Source of the DNA: Endocalyx cinctus
Taxonomy: Eukaryota; Ascomycota; Sordariomycetes; Amphisphaeriales; Apiosporaceae
Direction: 5' to 3'
NCBI GenBank assembly: GCA_001600455.1
Contig: BCKC01000004.1
Coordinates: forward strand, 2,716,915 to 2,780,914
Length of the DNA: 64,000 nucleotides
Shown here: positions 42,448 through 55,359 of the stretch, piece by piece
Layout: every line of letters starts with the position of its first letter
Numbering within the stretch: position 1 is the stretch's first letter
Program-made: the position numbers and the translations under genes
Notes under the pieces: model-generated
Database searches by the model: none
Seen by the model: only the letters and a program-made list of their open reading frames with translations
Told to the model about the DNA's origin: nothing

Positions 42448-43937
42448 TCCAATGTTGCCTTGTTTCTCCGACAGCGCGCCGCAACGTATACTTAGTGACG
42501 GTGCCACCTTTTCGAGTTTCACATCGTACTCGCCATACATATCCACTCTCTTACAGATAATAGGCCTAGTCATAATTTTTCGGTCAAGAACTATGAGACA
42601 GTCTATTTGAAACCCTACAGGCTAGGAAATATCCATTTCTACCCTACCCATGCATAATCGGCGAATGCTTTCACCAACAAATCTTGAAAGCGCGAACCAG
42701 GCCTCTACCAATTAAAAACCCCACGTATTCGAATATATTCTATGTACAACAATAGAACCGAAATGTTTTCAACAGCAAAATAAAATACCAATACAAACCC
42801 TGGCGGGAAGACTACGCCAGATCAATATTTAAAGCGTTTAATATCATCATCATGGTCACTTGTTTAATCAGCATTGGAGAACAACAGAAGCCGGAATAAA
42901 AGAATCACATATACAGGGCGAACGGGATTTGCTTTTTTTTAAACCTTGTATGGCGTCGGATGGTGTAAATTCTTTTTCTTTATTTGAAGAGAGGAAATAG
43001 ATCGAACATCTTTTTTTTTTCCCTTTTTTTGTATCAAGAGAAGAAACAGAAGCGAGCATGCGAGCAAGGCAAAGCAACAAAGCGACATTAAGAAAATCAT
43101 GAGTATAACAACAAGGAAAGGTTATCAAGGGGCTGGACATCCCCCCTTTTTTTTCATTTCTCTCTCTCCCTCTCCCTCTCCCCCTTTTTCCCCACCTTCA
43201 TACATTCGGGAAATATCTTCAACCTTCGAAATAATGTGTCAATCGTGTCAATTTATAATGTCTGAATATCCAAAGAAATTAGTTATCAACTTAATACAAA
43301 GACAAACTGGATTCCAAAAAAAAAAAAAAAAAAAAAAAAGTTCTATATTAGTGACGTCTCGCAGGGAGAGTAAGAATGTGATAATTAACAGGACCCTAAT
43401 TGTGATAACCCAGCTTGAGATTTGCACTCTCTAACTCCTTATCGTTATATACATGGCGTGACTGGATTGTGCTATTGAAATGAGAAACACCAGGATAAAT
43501 AGTTGAAGTAGTTAAACTGGAATGAGATGGGTATTACGGAAGATATAAGTTACTATGGGTAATAATGACTTGACTCTTCCCTCTCTCGTATCTTACTTAT
43601 ACCCCCCCTCCCATTTCCTCTTCACTCATAGATTATCACAAAATAAGACTTTCATATTGCCATTTTTGTTTAATTTAATTTATTTCATTTCTTATATCTT
43701 TTTTTTTTCTCTCTTTTTTTTTTTTTTTTTTTTTGGGGGGGGGGGGGGGGGGTCCAAATATCATCAAATCATACCTAGCAAGCTATGTAGTAAATAAAAA
43801 CAGATCACCACCTCGGTATGCATTGCATGGAATCTTTTTCTATCATCTTCTCTAACAACCAAAAATGGCTAATTTGGATTTTCATCCAAGTTCTTTCCCT
43901 CCTCTCTTTTTTTTTTCTCTTTTTTTCTTCCAATGTT
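42448..43937. other. Convergent intergenic region between SOG2 and GLR1
   Basis: 1.5 kb of 3' flanks rich in homopolymers: T and C tracts at 43005-43030 and 43140-43195, an A tract at about 43317-43339 and a T21-G18 junction. No credible gene. Confidence 0.55.
43714..43752. repeat. T21-G18 homopolymer junction
   Basis: Twenty-one T (43714-43734) run directly into eighteen G (43735-43752), about 190 bp beyond the GLR1 stop codon. The G run could form a quadruplex. Length calls in such runs are error-prone. Confidence 0.85.
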
Positions 43938-45672
<1,735 letters not shown>

Positions 45673-46497
45673 TCAGGAAGTTTGAGGTCCCACAGGATTT
45701 AAATGACGTTATAGGTGATTACATATAAATATGCTATGCAGATAAATACTAAGTAAGATACTTTGGAATGATCTGTTTAGTATGTATTAGCAATAAAGAA
45801 GGTAGCTGAGTAAGTGACAAATGTATGGATGTATGTAGGTATATGCGTGTGTATACCTAGGTATCTATAGGTGTAGGTATGCAAGTATTCCCGGGTATAC
45901 GTGGATAAGGCTGGTTTGTGGTTGGTTTATTTTAACGATTTGCAAGATACGACATGCATAGAAAAAGGAAGGGATTAAAGCAAATTAGGATAACAAAGTA
46001 ACATGTCAATGGACGTATTATTAATACCGGAATATTCGAGGTACAAATAAATACTTTTGAATTGTGTTTAGAATAAAGTAGAACGCTTAGGAATACGTGA
46101 TTGAAAATTCACGTTCGTATGAAAAAAAAAAAAAAAACGGCGGAAAACTGGAATCAAGTTGATAGGTCATTCTCAAAAACGCTATTTCAAATAAAGGTAA
46201 AATACCTACCGGTAACGATACGATAACGATATACTATACTGAATACTACCTACCTATACCCGTGGACCTAAGTACATTTGAAAAAAAAAAAAAAAATTAC
46301 CCCGCTAAGGACGAATTTATATTTGATAGGTAATCAGGAGGGGCAAAAAAAAAAAAAAAGAATAGCGTCGGGAATCTAGAAAACCCGATTACGAAGGAAG
46401 ATCCATCATCCATGTAACTTGATAGCGTACATGTTACGCTACAGGGATTTGAACTACAGCTGAGGAATCAAGGGGCGTGTAACTTTTTTGTTAATAT

Positions 46498-46610
46498 ACA
46501 ACTACAACTACAACTACAACTACAACTACAACTACAACTACAACTACAACTACAACTACACTACTCAATACGATACAATACAATACAATACAGTACAATA
46601 TAGTATAACA
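46498..46610. repeat. Compound microsatellite: (ACAACT)n then (ATACA)n-like
   Basis: About 10.5 exact copies of a 6-bp unit (46498-46560) are followed by imperfect 5-bp ATACA units to about 46610. Lies in the GLR1/CCE1 divergent promoter. Confidence 0.9.
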
Positions 46611-46832
46611 TATTTGCTATACCATAGACCATTATAGCAAACATGATATAAGAAAAAAGAAAGAAAAAAAAGAGAAAACAAGGTCGTAGTAGTTAGTAGT
46701 AGAAGAAGTACGGAGTATAGGAGGATACTAAGGGTATATCGTATACCGTAAAGCACCTTTTTAAATACGTCATTTTATATAAGACCTAGGACTACAACTA
46801 AGGTATTTAGTAGTATAAGTATCCCCTATTAT

Positions 46833-46852
46833 ATACCTAGGTACCTAGGTAC
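46833..46852. promoter_or_regulatory. Palindromic ACCTAGGTACCTAGGT element
   Basis: Perfect palindromic string next to the CCE1 start codon. The same string recurs in other intergenic regions of this window. A binding-site role is inference only. Confidence 0.35.
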
Positions 46853-46869
46853 ATACCGTACGGTCCAGT

Positions 46870-48371
46870 ATGAAAACCTTAAGCGTCATCCCGTCCAAAA
46901 TAAAAGCTACCGAGTTAAAACGTCTAGCCATACTCTGCGGTAGTCCAATAACTACCGCTACAAAAACGGCCCTAACCGAGAAGTTGGATGAATACGTCGC
47001 CCTACACAAGTCACCCGATAATGTTCAACCGTCAGGAAAGAACCGAGACGTCCCACGGGTACTCAGCATAGACCCTGGCGTCGTCAATCTGGCCTATTCC
47101 TTCATCACTCCCGTCGACACATTAGCAACAAAAAGCTCGGATGCCAAAGGGAAAGGGCGGAAAAGCAGCGCTCAGAAGACTCGGGAGGTAGTCGAGAAGT
47201 ACGGGGCTGGTTTCTCGCCCCCGAAGATCGACATTCGAGATTGGAAAAGACTCGCCGTCATTCCACGGCATCAAGAAAAAGAAGGAGAAGAAGAGGAACA
47301 GAATACGAAAGGAAGAGGAAAAGGAAAAGGAAAAGGAAAAAGAGGATCAAAACAAGAGGATGTCGAAGAAGATACTACCTCTTCATCATCATCTTCTTCT
47401 TCTTCTTCTTCCACAACAACCAAACGCGCTTCCTACGACGTCGATTCCCTAGCCACCGCCACGACCGAGCTAGTCCTGAACCACTTCCTACCGTTGAAAC
47501 CGACTCACGTCTTGATCGAGCGACAACGGTGGCGTTCAGGAGGCGCCGCCGCAGGTACCCTTTCTTCCCTCCTCCTCTCTTTTTTTTTTTTTTTTTTTTA
47601 TTAAGTTCAAATTTAGGAATACGTGAATTCAAAACTGACACAAAAAGTTTAGTTCAAGAATGGACTCTTCGCGTAAACAGCGTCGAAGCCATGCTTTACG
47701 CCTCCTTACACCTCCTGAAAAGACTCGGCGCTTGGGACGGCGACGTGATACCCGTGCGGTCGAAGCGCGTCGCCGATTTCTGGCTTCTCGGTATCGGCGG
47801 TGAGGGCGCAGCCGATCTACCGGAACCGGAGCCGAAGAAGAAAGCGGCGACGAGTAGTAGAAGAAAAGGAGGACGAAAAGCCGTTTCCTCGTCTACTAAT
47901 GAGGGTGAAGACGAGGACGAACTTCCGGATATCGCCGCCGCCGTTTCTTCCGCCGACGGGAAAAAGAAGGATAACATTAAAAAGCTCAAGCAAGGCCTCG
48001 TGCGCTCCTGGTTAGACCTAGGCGACGTCACGTACGACGAAGAGGCCTTACCGGCCGAGACGAGAACCGCTCTCGGTCTTCCGGACCCGAAGACCGAGAC
48101 AGGAACAGAAACGAAGGCCGAGAAGAAGAAACGCAAGGCGAAGGATAAGATAGACGACCTGTGCGATTGCCTCCTGCAAGGGATCACCTTCCTCCGCTGG
48201 GAGCGGAATAAGCAGATCCTAGCCGAGCCCGAAGGCGTGGATAGGCTTTTGGGTACTTCTTACGGGGTTACGGCTGCTGGTGCTGTTACCTCGAAAGGTG
48301 AAGAAAAGGGGGAAAAGAAAAGTCGTGCGAGAGGAGGGAGCAGGAAGAAGAAAGAAATTTCGGTCAGCTGA
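46870..48371 (+). CDS. CCE1: Mitochondrial Holliday junction resolvase (Cce1/Ydc2 family)
   Basis: Exons 46870-47554 and 47653-48371 give 467 residues. The 98-nt intron (GTACCC...TTTAG) holds an 18-base T tract and restores the family sequence RSGGAAA-VQEWTLRVN. An N-terminal SAP-like motif (KATELKRLAILCGSPITTAT) binds DNA. The RNase H-fold core has the first catalytic Asp in VLSIDPGVVNLAYS, the Glu in HVLIERQRWRSGG and the C-terminal acidic pair in KIDDLCDCLLQGITFLRWER. The family cuts four-way junctions in mitochondrial DNA. Two long low-complexity inserts are unusual: a Glu/Lys/Gly then Ser-rich block at about residues 138-180 and an acidic Ser/Lys-rich block at about 285-330. A basic tail follows the last motif. 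The start is the first ATG in a frame preceded by stops. Confidence 0.88.
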
Positions 48372-49518
48372 CAAAAAAGAGGGATATAATGAATTGGATG
48401 AGTCAATTCCCTGATTGGTCTATTAATATATGTATGTACATGTACGTGCACATCGTAATATATATCATCTGCGAACTTTCGGACGAGTGGGATGGAAAAC
48501 TTAAGAGGGGGATTTTCGGATCTGCATTTTCCACTCGTACATATCTATACTACTATTCGATAGGATCTAATTATAGTTATGACACACATTAGGCCGTTCA
48601 GCTTTTGTACAGTGCAGGTTTTAGGGGCTCAAATTTGGGTTCGGACGATGAACTGGCATGCATTTGTATAACAACGACAACAACAACAAAGCCAGATTAC
48701 GATGCAAGTCTTGAGGTACACAACGCCACTCATAAACCATATGTCTATGGATCCCATCTCCCTGAGATAAGTCTAGCTTAGACATATTTTCACAACACTC
48801 CTCTCGTATCCCTCTTACCAAAAGTCCCCAGCGTCGGACTCAGACTCGCTTTTACTAGTAGCATAAGCAGTTTATCACGTAGAAAAGAAAAAGACGTAAA
48901 GATTATCAATCATGAAATGTTCATATATTCGTATAGAATGGCTAGCCATAGTCATAGCTAGGGATCCCCTCTCTCTTTTTTTTTTGCGTTGTTTTGTTTC
49001 TTCCGTTTTCTAAATCTTTCACTCTTCCCATCTTCTCCTCGTCCTCCTTCATTTCTACCTATCCATATTTTCCCTGTATTGAAAAAAGTACAATAAAAAT
49101 AAAGAGACATCGTAGAAGAAGAGAAAAAGAAGAAGATGGAAAAGTACAAAGAAAAAGAAAAAGAAAACCGCTCATGTATGTAAAAATGTAAAAGTCTATG
49201 TACAAGAAAATAAAAAATGTTGAAAAAAAAGGGAAGGGTTCAAGTCGACCATAGATCAGACAATCATCCTTGAAAGAAGTAGAAAATAATGAATGGAAGA
49301 TGGTAGAAGGAATAATAAGATGAAATCCAGTCTCTTAACAAAATCTTTTTCCTTCAACCTAAGAAAAAAAAAGAGATGACCTAAAATGAAATATTTCACA
49401 TGTTTACGTTTTTTTCTCTCTTAAAGCGCTCAGAATGCAAAAAAAAAAAAAAGATGAGATTGAAAGTCTGTCTCCTCAAAAAAAGTACCTGTCGTATCCC
49501 TTTTTGTCTATTTTGCAT
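48372..49518. other. Convergent intergenic region between CCE1 and the AA11 LPMO gene
   Basis: 1.1 kb of 3' flanks, A/T-tract-rich (A tract at about 49440-49452). The open frames here are low-complexity. No gene seen. Confidence 0.55.
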
Positions 49519-50943
49519 CTAGTACAACCACTTGTCGGCGCTGCTGTCAACGGCCCGACGACGAACGCGGTCGCGACGACGGCTCATGGCGAGCGTGTCG
49601 GACACGCCCGGAGTGCACTTGGTTCCCGACGCCATGGGGATCGCGGCCGACCATTCGCCCGAAGCGCACCGCTGGAACGAGGTGCCGTCGCTGCTGCAAG
49701 CCCACGCGCCCTCGTTGGTGCAAGCTCCCGATTGGGCGCCGACCGTCGTACCGCCGCTGCTGGATGGCAACGAGGATGAGACGGTCGCCGAGCTGGCGGG
49801 AGCGGATGGCTCGGCGGCCGCGGCCGACGATGAGGTAGGTGCGGCGGGAGCGGCGGCGCTGGAAGAAGTGACCAGGGTGGTGGGGTCGGCTGCCTGAGAA
49901 GCGGTTCCGGTGAAGAAGACTCCGCCGGTGCTAGAAGGAGGGGAGGCGGATGTTAGCTCAGATTCTATTGGGATTACGGCCAGGACGTCCGAAGTAGTGG
50001 AGGCAGGTGACGAGGACGATGATGAGTCGGGCTGGACGGAAGTAGCCATGGTTGTGCTCGGGGTTGGAGGGGGTGGGGTTGAAGAGGCAGGGGGTGATGA
50101 TGATGGTACATACATTGTAGGAGTGGCAGCAGCGGAGGAGCTGGGTTCTGCCGCGGGTTCGCTGGCCGAGGAAGCGGCGGCGGAAGAGGAGGCACCAGAG
50201 TCGGAACCGGAGCTCGAGTCCGAGGATCCGGAAGAGCTAGATCCTGAGCCGGTGATGGCAGAACCGTCGGAGCACTTCACGGCGGGTCCGGGAGACGAGG
50301 CGTTGGTCTCGACATCCGGGCCCGGGTCGGGGAAGACGGTGTCGACACCCTCCTTGGTGCAAGCGTCACCGCCGAGGTTAGCCTGGAAGACGGCGGGTCT
50401 GTCGGCGAAGGCGACGGTGGCGCGCTCGGTAACTTCGTTACGCTTCGAGGATCCCTTGATGGTGACGACGGCGCAAGACATGTAGAATTCACGGTTACCG
50501 GTCTTGTTCACCCAGGTCCAGGCGAGCACAACGTCGTCACCCTCGGGGGCGTCAGACGGGATGGTGAAGTCAAAGGTACCGCCGCTCGAGGTAGGGCAGC
50601 TACCGACAAAGGACTTGATGACGGTGAAAGACTCGCCCTTGTCGTACGACAGACTCAGCTGGCACGAGCCGCCGTTGTGGAAAGCGCCACCCTCGATGGT
50701 GACGGTGCTCTGCTCACCGGGTGCGTAGGTCCTGACGGATGCACCCTCCGAGGTACCGATCAAGCTAAGGTAGTTCTTGCAAGGGTACTGGGCCGCGGTG
50801 ATGGGGCTTGTGATGGAGTAGTCGATGGTGTTCTTCGCGTTGGGGTTACCCTTGTAGGCGAGAGGAGTAGGGTCCTTCATGTTCATGTGGGCCATGGCTG
50901 ATCCGGCAGCCAACATAGCCGCAAGGCAAGATCGCAACTGCAT
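49519..50943 (-). CDS. AA11 chitin-active lytic polysaccharide monooxygenase with C-terminal X278-like module
   Basis: An intronless frame of 474 residues. An 18-residue signal peptide ends in AMA, so His19 becomes the new N-terminus (HMNMKDPTPLAY), the first ligand of the copper histidine brace. The second is His89 in GGAFHNGGSCQ, and the axial residue is Tyr154 in NREFYMSCAVV. Spacing and flanking motifs (LSYDKGESFTVIKSF, VAFADRPAVFQANL) fit AA11, a fungal family that oxidatively cleaves chitin. A long Ser/Thr/Pro-rich linker (about residues 225-400) leads to a Cys-rich module (ACTNEGAWACSSDGTSFQRC, then SGEWS) like the X278 domain linked to AA11 and thought to bind chitin. The tail is basic (SRRRDRVRRR). 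Secreted; probably acts on the fungus's own or other fungal or arthropod chitin. Confidence 0.9.
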   Translation of the reverse strand: MQLRSCLAAMLAAGSAMAHMNMKDPTPLAYKGNPNAKNTIDYSITSPITAAQYPCKNYLSLIGTSEGASVRTYAPGEQSTVTIEGGAFHNGGSCQLSLSYDKGESFTVIKSFVGSCPTSSGGTFDFTIPSDAPEGDDVVLAWTWVNKTGNREFYMSCAVVTIKGSSKRNEVTERATVAFADRPAVFQANLGGDACTKEGVDTVFPDPGPDVETNASSPGPAVKCSDGSAITGSGSSSSGSSDSSSGSDSGASSSAAASSASEPAAEPSSSAAATPTMYVPSSSPPASSTPPPPTPSTTMATSVQPDSSSSSSPASTTSDVLAVIPIESELTSASPPSSTGGVFFTGTASQAADPTTLVTSSSAAAPAAPTSSSAAAAEPSAPASSATVSSSLPSSSGGTTVGAQSGACTNEGAWACSSDGTSFQRCASGEWSAAIPMASGTKCTPGVSDTLAMSRRRDRVRRRAVDSSADKWLY

Positions 50944-53900
50944 TTTGATAGGATGTGGTTGGTCGTGAGGTCTAGAGAAAAAACGAGTAAACTGAAGTTC
51001 TTAAATTCGTATATTTCTTCGTAAAAACGTAAGAAATAATCTTGGTGTGAAATAAAAAAGACGTGATCAAGATAGGCTGATTTTCTTATATGCCGACTAG
51101 CAGCTGGTTAATGAGCAGTAACGGAGTGTTTTGGATGTGAATGCAGAAAAGAGGTCTTAGACACAAGACAACTGGACTGGATTTATAGACTCCGAAATGG
51201 AATGAATGAATGAAGAATGGTCAAAGATCGCGTTAAGAAAGCGACCTAGACTCAAGTCTTCTAATCGAGGGTATAAAGGAATGGTGTTTTTCTTCTTCTT
51301 TGAAGTCGACGGAGAGACAAAGACGTTTTTTTTTTTTCGATCGAAGTTTTGACGAGATCTCAGTGGGGACGTCTCGAATAATCGCACACGAATTGTCACA
51401 GCACGGACTTGGGCCAGTTCAAAAAAATAAAAAGAGAGAAGTAGAACAAGTTGGGAAACCACCTGGGATATCCTCTTTAAGGAATGACGAATCAATCGAA
51501 GGTGTAGAAGAAGAAAAAAGTTGGCGGGTTGACAGAAATTGAAGATGAGAAAACAAAAAAAGAGTGGTAGAGGGAGATGGATAAAGAATGAACGGCTTGG
51601 ATGTTTTGAGATGGGTGAGTTTATATATATTATTTTTATGGGCTGGGCCGGAGGCGTTTTCCACGTTCCTGGCCCAATAGACGCCTCGGAGGGCTCTAGA
51701 AACAAAACATGACTCTCTCTCTTTCTTTCTCTCTGTCTAAAGTCTCCCTCCTGACTCCTACCTACTTCGCCCAATGAACAAGCATATGCTTTAAGCCGGG
51801 CCGATCTACATAGCACGTTGGTAAATACTGATGAATATCATCAGCGATATCCCTGTTTTCTTCAATGTATAAAATCAAGATGCATGATCATTATTAAGGT
51901 TTAACATGGGATGGATTCTAGGGTATGCAAGCCAACGTCGGAAAAGAGGAGAGCGGCGGGTATAGAATAGAGTAGAAAGACCTCATGACATATGATAGTG
52001 TGTGCTATGTATGTGATGTACGTGACGGATGTATGTACATAGGTAGTGTAGTGTCGTCGGTAAAAGCGAATGGCGAAGGCGTAGGGGGCGTAGGGGCGTA
52101 GGGGTAACAAGGATGATACAAGGACCATGACAATCCATCCCCTAAATGATACCCTGTCAAGCTAAGCGTATACTCGGGAGTTTATGCGTGGATCTACAAT
52201 GAGATCCACATAGGATTCAAGGGCGATTAATGGCTGTTTTGTCACGATAGAGAATTCGGTGTCGATTGGTATGTGGACGTATAACTACACCGCATTAGGC
52301 GCGGTGGTGAAGAAATCTGGGTTTGTATTAATCGAGAGCCAATAAGATACGGCTGGTACCTGAAGGCGTGAAGCAACTAGACAGGAATGAATTTAGTGAT
52401 TGGCTGTCGCTGCTCAATCCCATAGTTTTGCATGCATACCTACATATATACATACACAGTATTATTATATATTACATATAAGACATTTTCTTCTACGAGT
52501 GTTGGATATAATAACTACTTAAAAAAAAAAAAAAAAATTACTTGAAGTATATATTACCGTGCTTGAATGATAGGAATATGCAAGCACTTTGAAAGAAAAA
52601 GAAGGAGAATTATTACTTAGGGTATCATCGTTATTATAAACGAGTCATTATTATTTCTACGTAGTTCTATTTTCATCAACTTTTACTCGGTATATTGTAT
52701 ATTGTATATTGTATACTATTTTTATTGCGAATTCTTTCTTGATTCTTGATTCCTGATTCTTGATTCCGAGAGAGATTTTAAAAGTACCGATACTAAAACA
52801 TATTTATGTATACTACTGTATACGTATAATATACTGCAATAACTTTGTGGCGTAACTTAATATCCATATCCATACGTACCAAAGTACTCGTAGGTAAGTT
52901 CCAATATTATATTACATACGTGTATATAGAGGGATATACATGAATATGAATATGAATTAAAAATACTCCGTACATATATGGATATCTATAATGTGGCAAT
53001 TGTATCTGGAGTGCGTCTGTCTGCCTTGCACGACCCTCTCTCCAGGGCTTCTTCTTCTTCCCTTCGTATTATATCCCCCCTGTAGTTTTTTTTTTTTTTT
53101 TTTTTTTTTCCCCCCTTCTCCCCTCGTTTAAAAAAAAGAGGGGCGGTCCTCCGTACTTGGTAAAAGACAGAGGCGTTTCTTCTTCTTTTTCTTCAATCCT
53201 AAACTGATATTCTCATCATCATCCCCTACCTCAATTTTTGAATCCCTTTTTCTCTATACAATAGTACATCCATGGATACTTGTGGAAATAAAAAAAAGAA
53301 ATCACTAGTTTTCCAACTAGTTAACGCTAGTAATGTCCTCGGCATATAAGCATAAGCCAAGCCTGTCAGGTACCTACACGTACTAAATAAAAAGTAAATA
53401 AAAGGTTCATTAGCGAATGTACAGCGATGCAATCGTACTGTAAGGACCCTAACTTCAACTTGATTTTCTATTCGTTGAGTCAGTCCCAAACCTAAAACAC
53501 TGAAGTTCTTCGTATGACTAGGGGAAGAACCACTTTGAAACGTCACTTACTCCACCTCGGCTCACACCCATCCACACCCCCTTCAGCCCCTTTTTCCCTA
53601 ACCTCTTTTTTTTTTCTTTTCCCTCTCTTTTTCTTTTTGACCTTTTTTTTCTTTTTTTTTTTTATCCCTTGTTGTGTGTGGTTGTAACTATGAAAAGAGG
53701 TAATTTAGAAAGCTGATTGGCTTCCCTCTCGAAACATTTTCGAAATATGAAACATCTTTAACCTTCCTTTTTCATACCGATCCTCACTCTGTCCCTCTTT
53801 CTCTTTCTCTATCTATCTCTTTTTCTTCTCTGTACCATTGCAATTGATGGGTAACATTCTAGTATAGTAGTATAGTAGTATAGTATACTATGTAGTATAC

Positions 53901-55359
53901 ATATATACACAATATCAACATGCGGAATTCATTATTCAAAAATGAAAAATAAATCAATAATCTTTATACCATTATGCCTACCCCACCTCGGCTACTTTGC
54001 CTCTATCACATAGATTCAATATATTCACACGCACACCCCTAAGCACATAATATATATATATATATATATATGCTAAGTATTTTTTATTTTTATTTTGGTT
54101 TTTAACTACTTCGTATGTTCTCCATTCCACCTCACTGCCTCTTCTAAGACCGCAGCAGGAACATTCCAGCCAAGCTATGAGCTATGAGCTATGAGTAACG
54201 AGATGTAGTATACACAATTGAATAAGCCACTTTTAGTTATGCGAGAAATGGGGAACCAGCAACGCCACTCGGCTAATATCCAGATTGGGTTCGGCCTCTT
54301 TTCTTAACTATAGTATACTACGGACTTCTTAAACACCTTTCTAGTGTAGAGTATTAGGATCGAGTATTATTACCTAGCATAACGTGGGCCCATAGTGGCC
54401 GACGGACTACCCACTCAAGAAAGCCCTTGACTCTTGAGGCCTCCCCGTATGAACTACCCTCCTCGAGTCCTTCCACCCAATATGCTTAAATACCTCCAAC
54501 CTTGACTTTGACCAATCGGGTCGGCTATATCTCTACACTAAATAAATAAATATCATGCTCACGTTTCGTCGTAGTCACCGTAAAATCCTTTTGGATCCCA
54601 TCATGGGAAAAGACAAAAAAGAAAAAGAGAGAGAGAAGACACGTTAAAAAGACGGTAGTCACCTTACTTTCCTATATTAAGGATTTATCAAGAATGTAAT
54701 CCTCAACTAGCTAAATCGCCTTAGCCAACCTTGCTCTGCTCTTACGGTTTTCCTGCCGGCTAAGCCCTACCGACCCCCCATGACAACCTACTGCCTGCCG
54801 CGCGGAGACGGGCAGCATTGATAATAAGCCGCCCCCTGACCACTAACTTTTCCTCTCAATGGTCCACTCTTCAAAAAGGCCAACCGTCATTTCCCTGCAT
54901 CATAATCTCTCTTTCCATCCTCACTACTCCAAATACCCCTCCTGTTTTATGACCAACGTCTGAACAGTCGGTTTAATTGAGGCAAGGAAACATTCCGCGA
55001 AGATATCCTATGAGGCCGAGGTATAAGCGGGCTATGTGAGATACCGCTCGCCGGCAGATTTCTTCAAGATCCAGCAGCATCGGCGTACATAGTTTACTCG
55101 TCTCTTATGACACAATGCTGCCTCTCTTGAGTTTTACCTAGTAAAGCCGTCTTCAAGAAATCATCCCTTGGAGAGACTCGGCCTAGATTGAAGTCCATCA
55201 TATACGTCATGGTCCATTTTTTTTCTTAAATAAAAATAATGTTAAGGACTGACGAAGAGGGCCGTCATGAGTATCGCTAGAATGAATGAAAAATCAAGAA
55301 TGCGCCGGTGCGCGACGCCGGTGGATTCTTCTGTTTGCAAATCGCGAGAGCATTTCTGC
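50944..55359. other. Gene-poor 4.4 kb stretch between the LPMO and PBP1 genes
   Basis: It is AT-rich, with many tracts and simple repeats: an A tract at about 52521-52537, a T tract at about 53087-53109, T/C-rich DNA at 53585-53830, TAGTA repeats at 53861-53900 and a TA repeat at 54050-54071. Open frames (for example 51157-51816 and 53226-53546, minus) are low-complexity or unsupported. The 3' UTR of PBP1 should occupy the last part. Confidence 0.5.
54050..54071. repeat. (TA)n microsatellite
   Basis: About 11 TA units in AT-rich intergenic DNA. Confidence 0.9.

Noticed and set aside
47241..48371. Single continuous frame across the CCE1 intron giving an Arg/Lys-rich protein
   Set aside because: Its first half is the wrong frame of exon 1. 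Splicing at 47555-47652 restores the conserved resolvase core.
49910..50485. Plus-strand open frame of 191 codons opposite the LPMO gene
   Set aside because: Glu/Gly-rich mirror of the Ser/Thr/Pro linker; no domain.
51157..51816. 219-codon minus-strand frame upstream of the LPMO gene
   Set aside because: Composed of Phe/Ser/Lys runs from T- and CT-rich DNA; no domain and no plausible start context.
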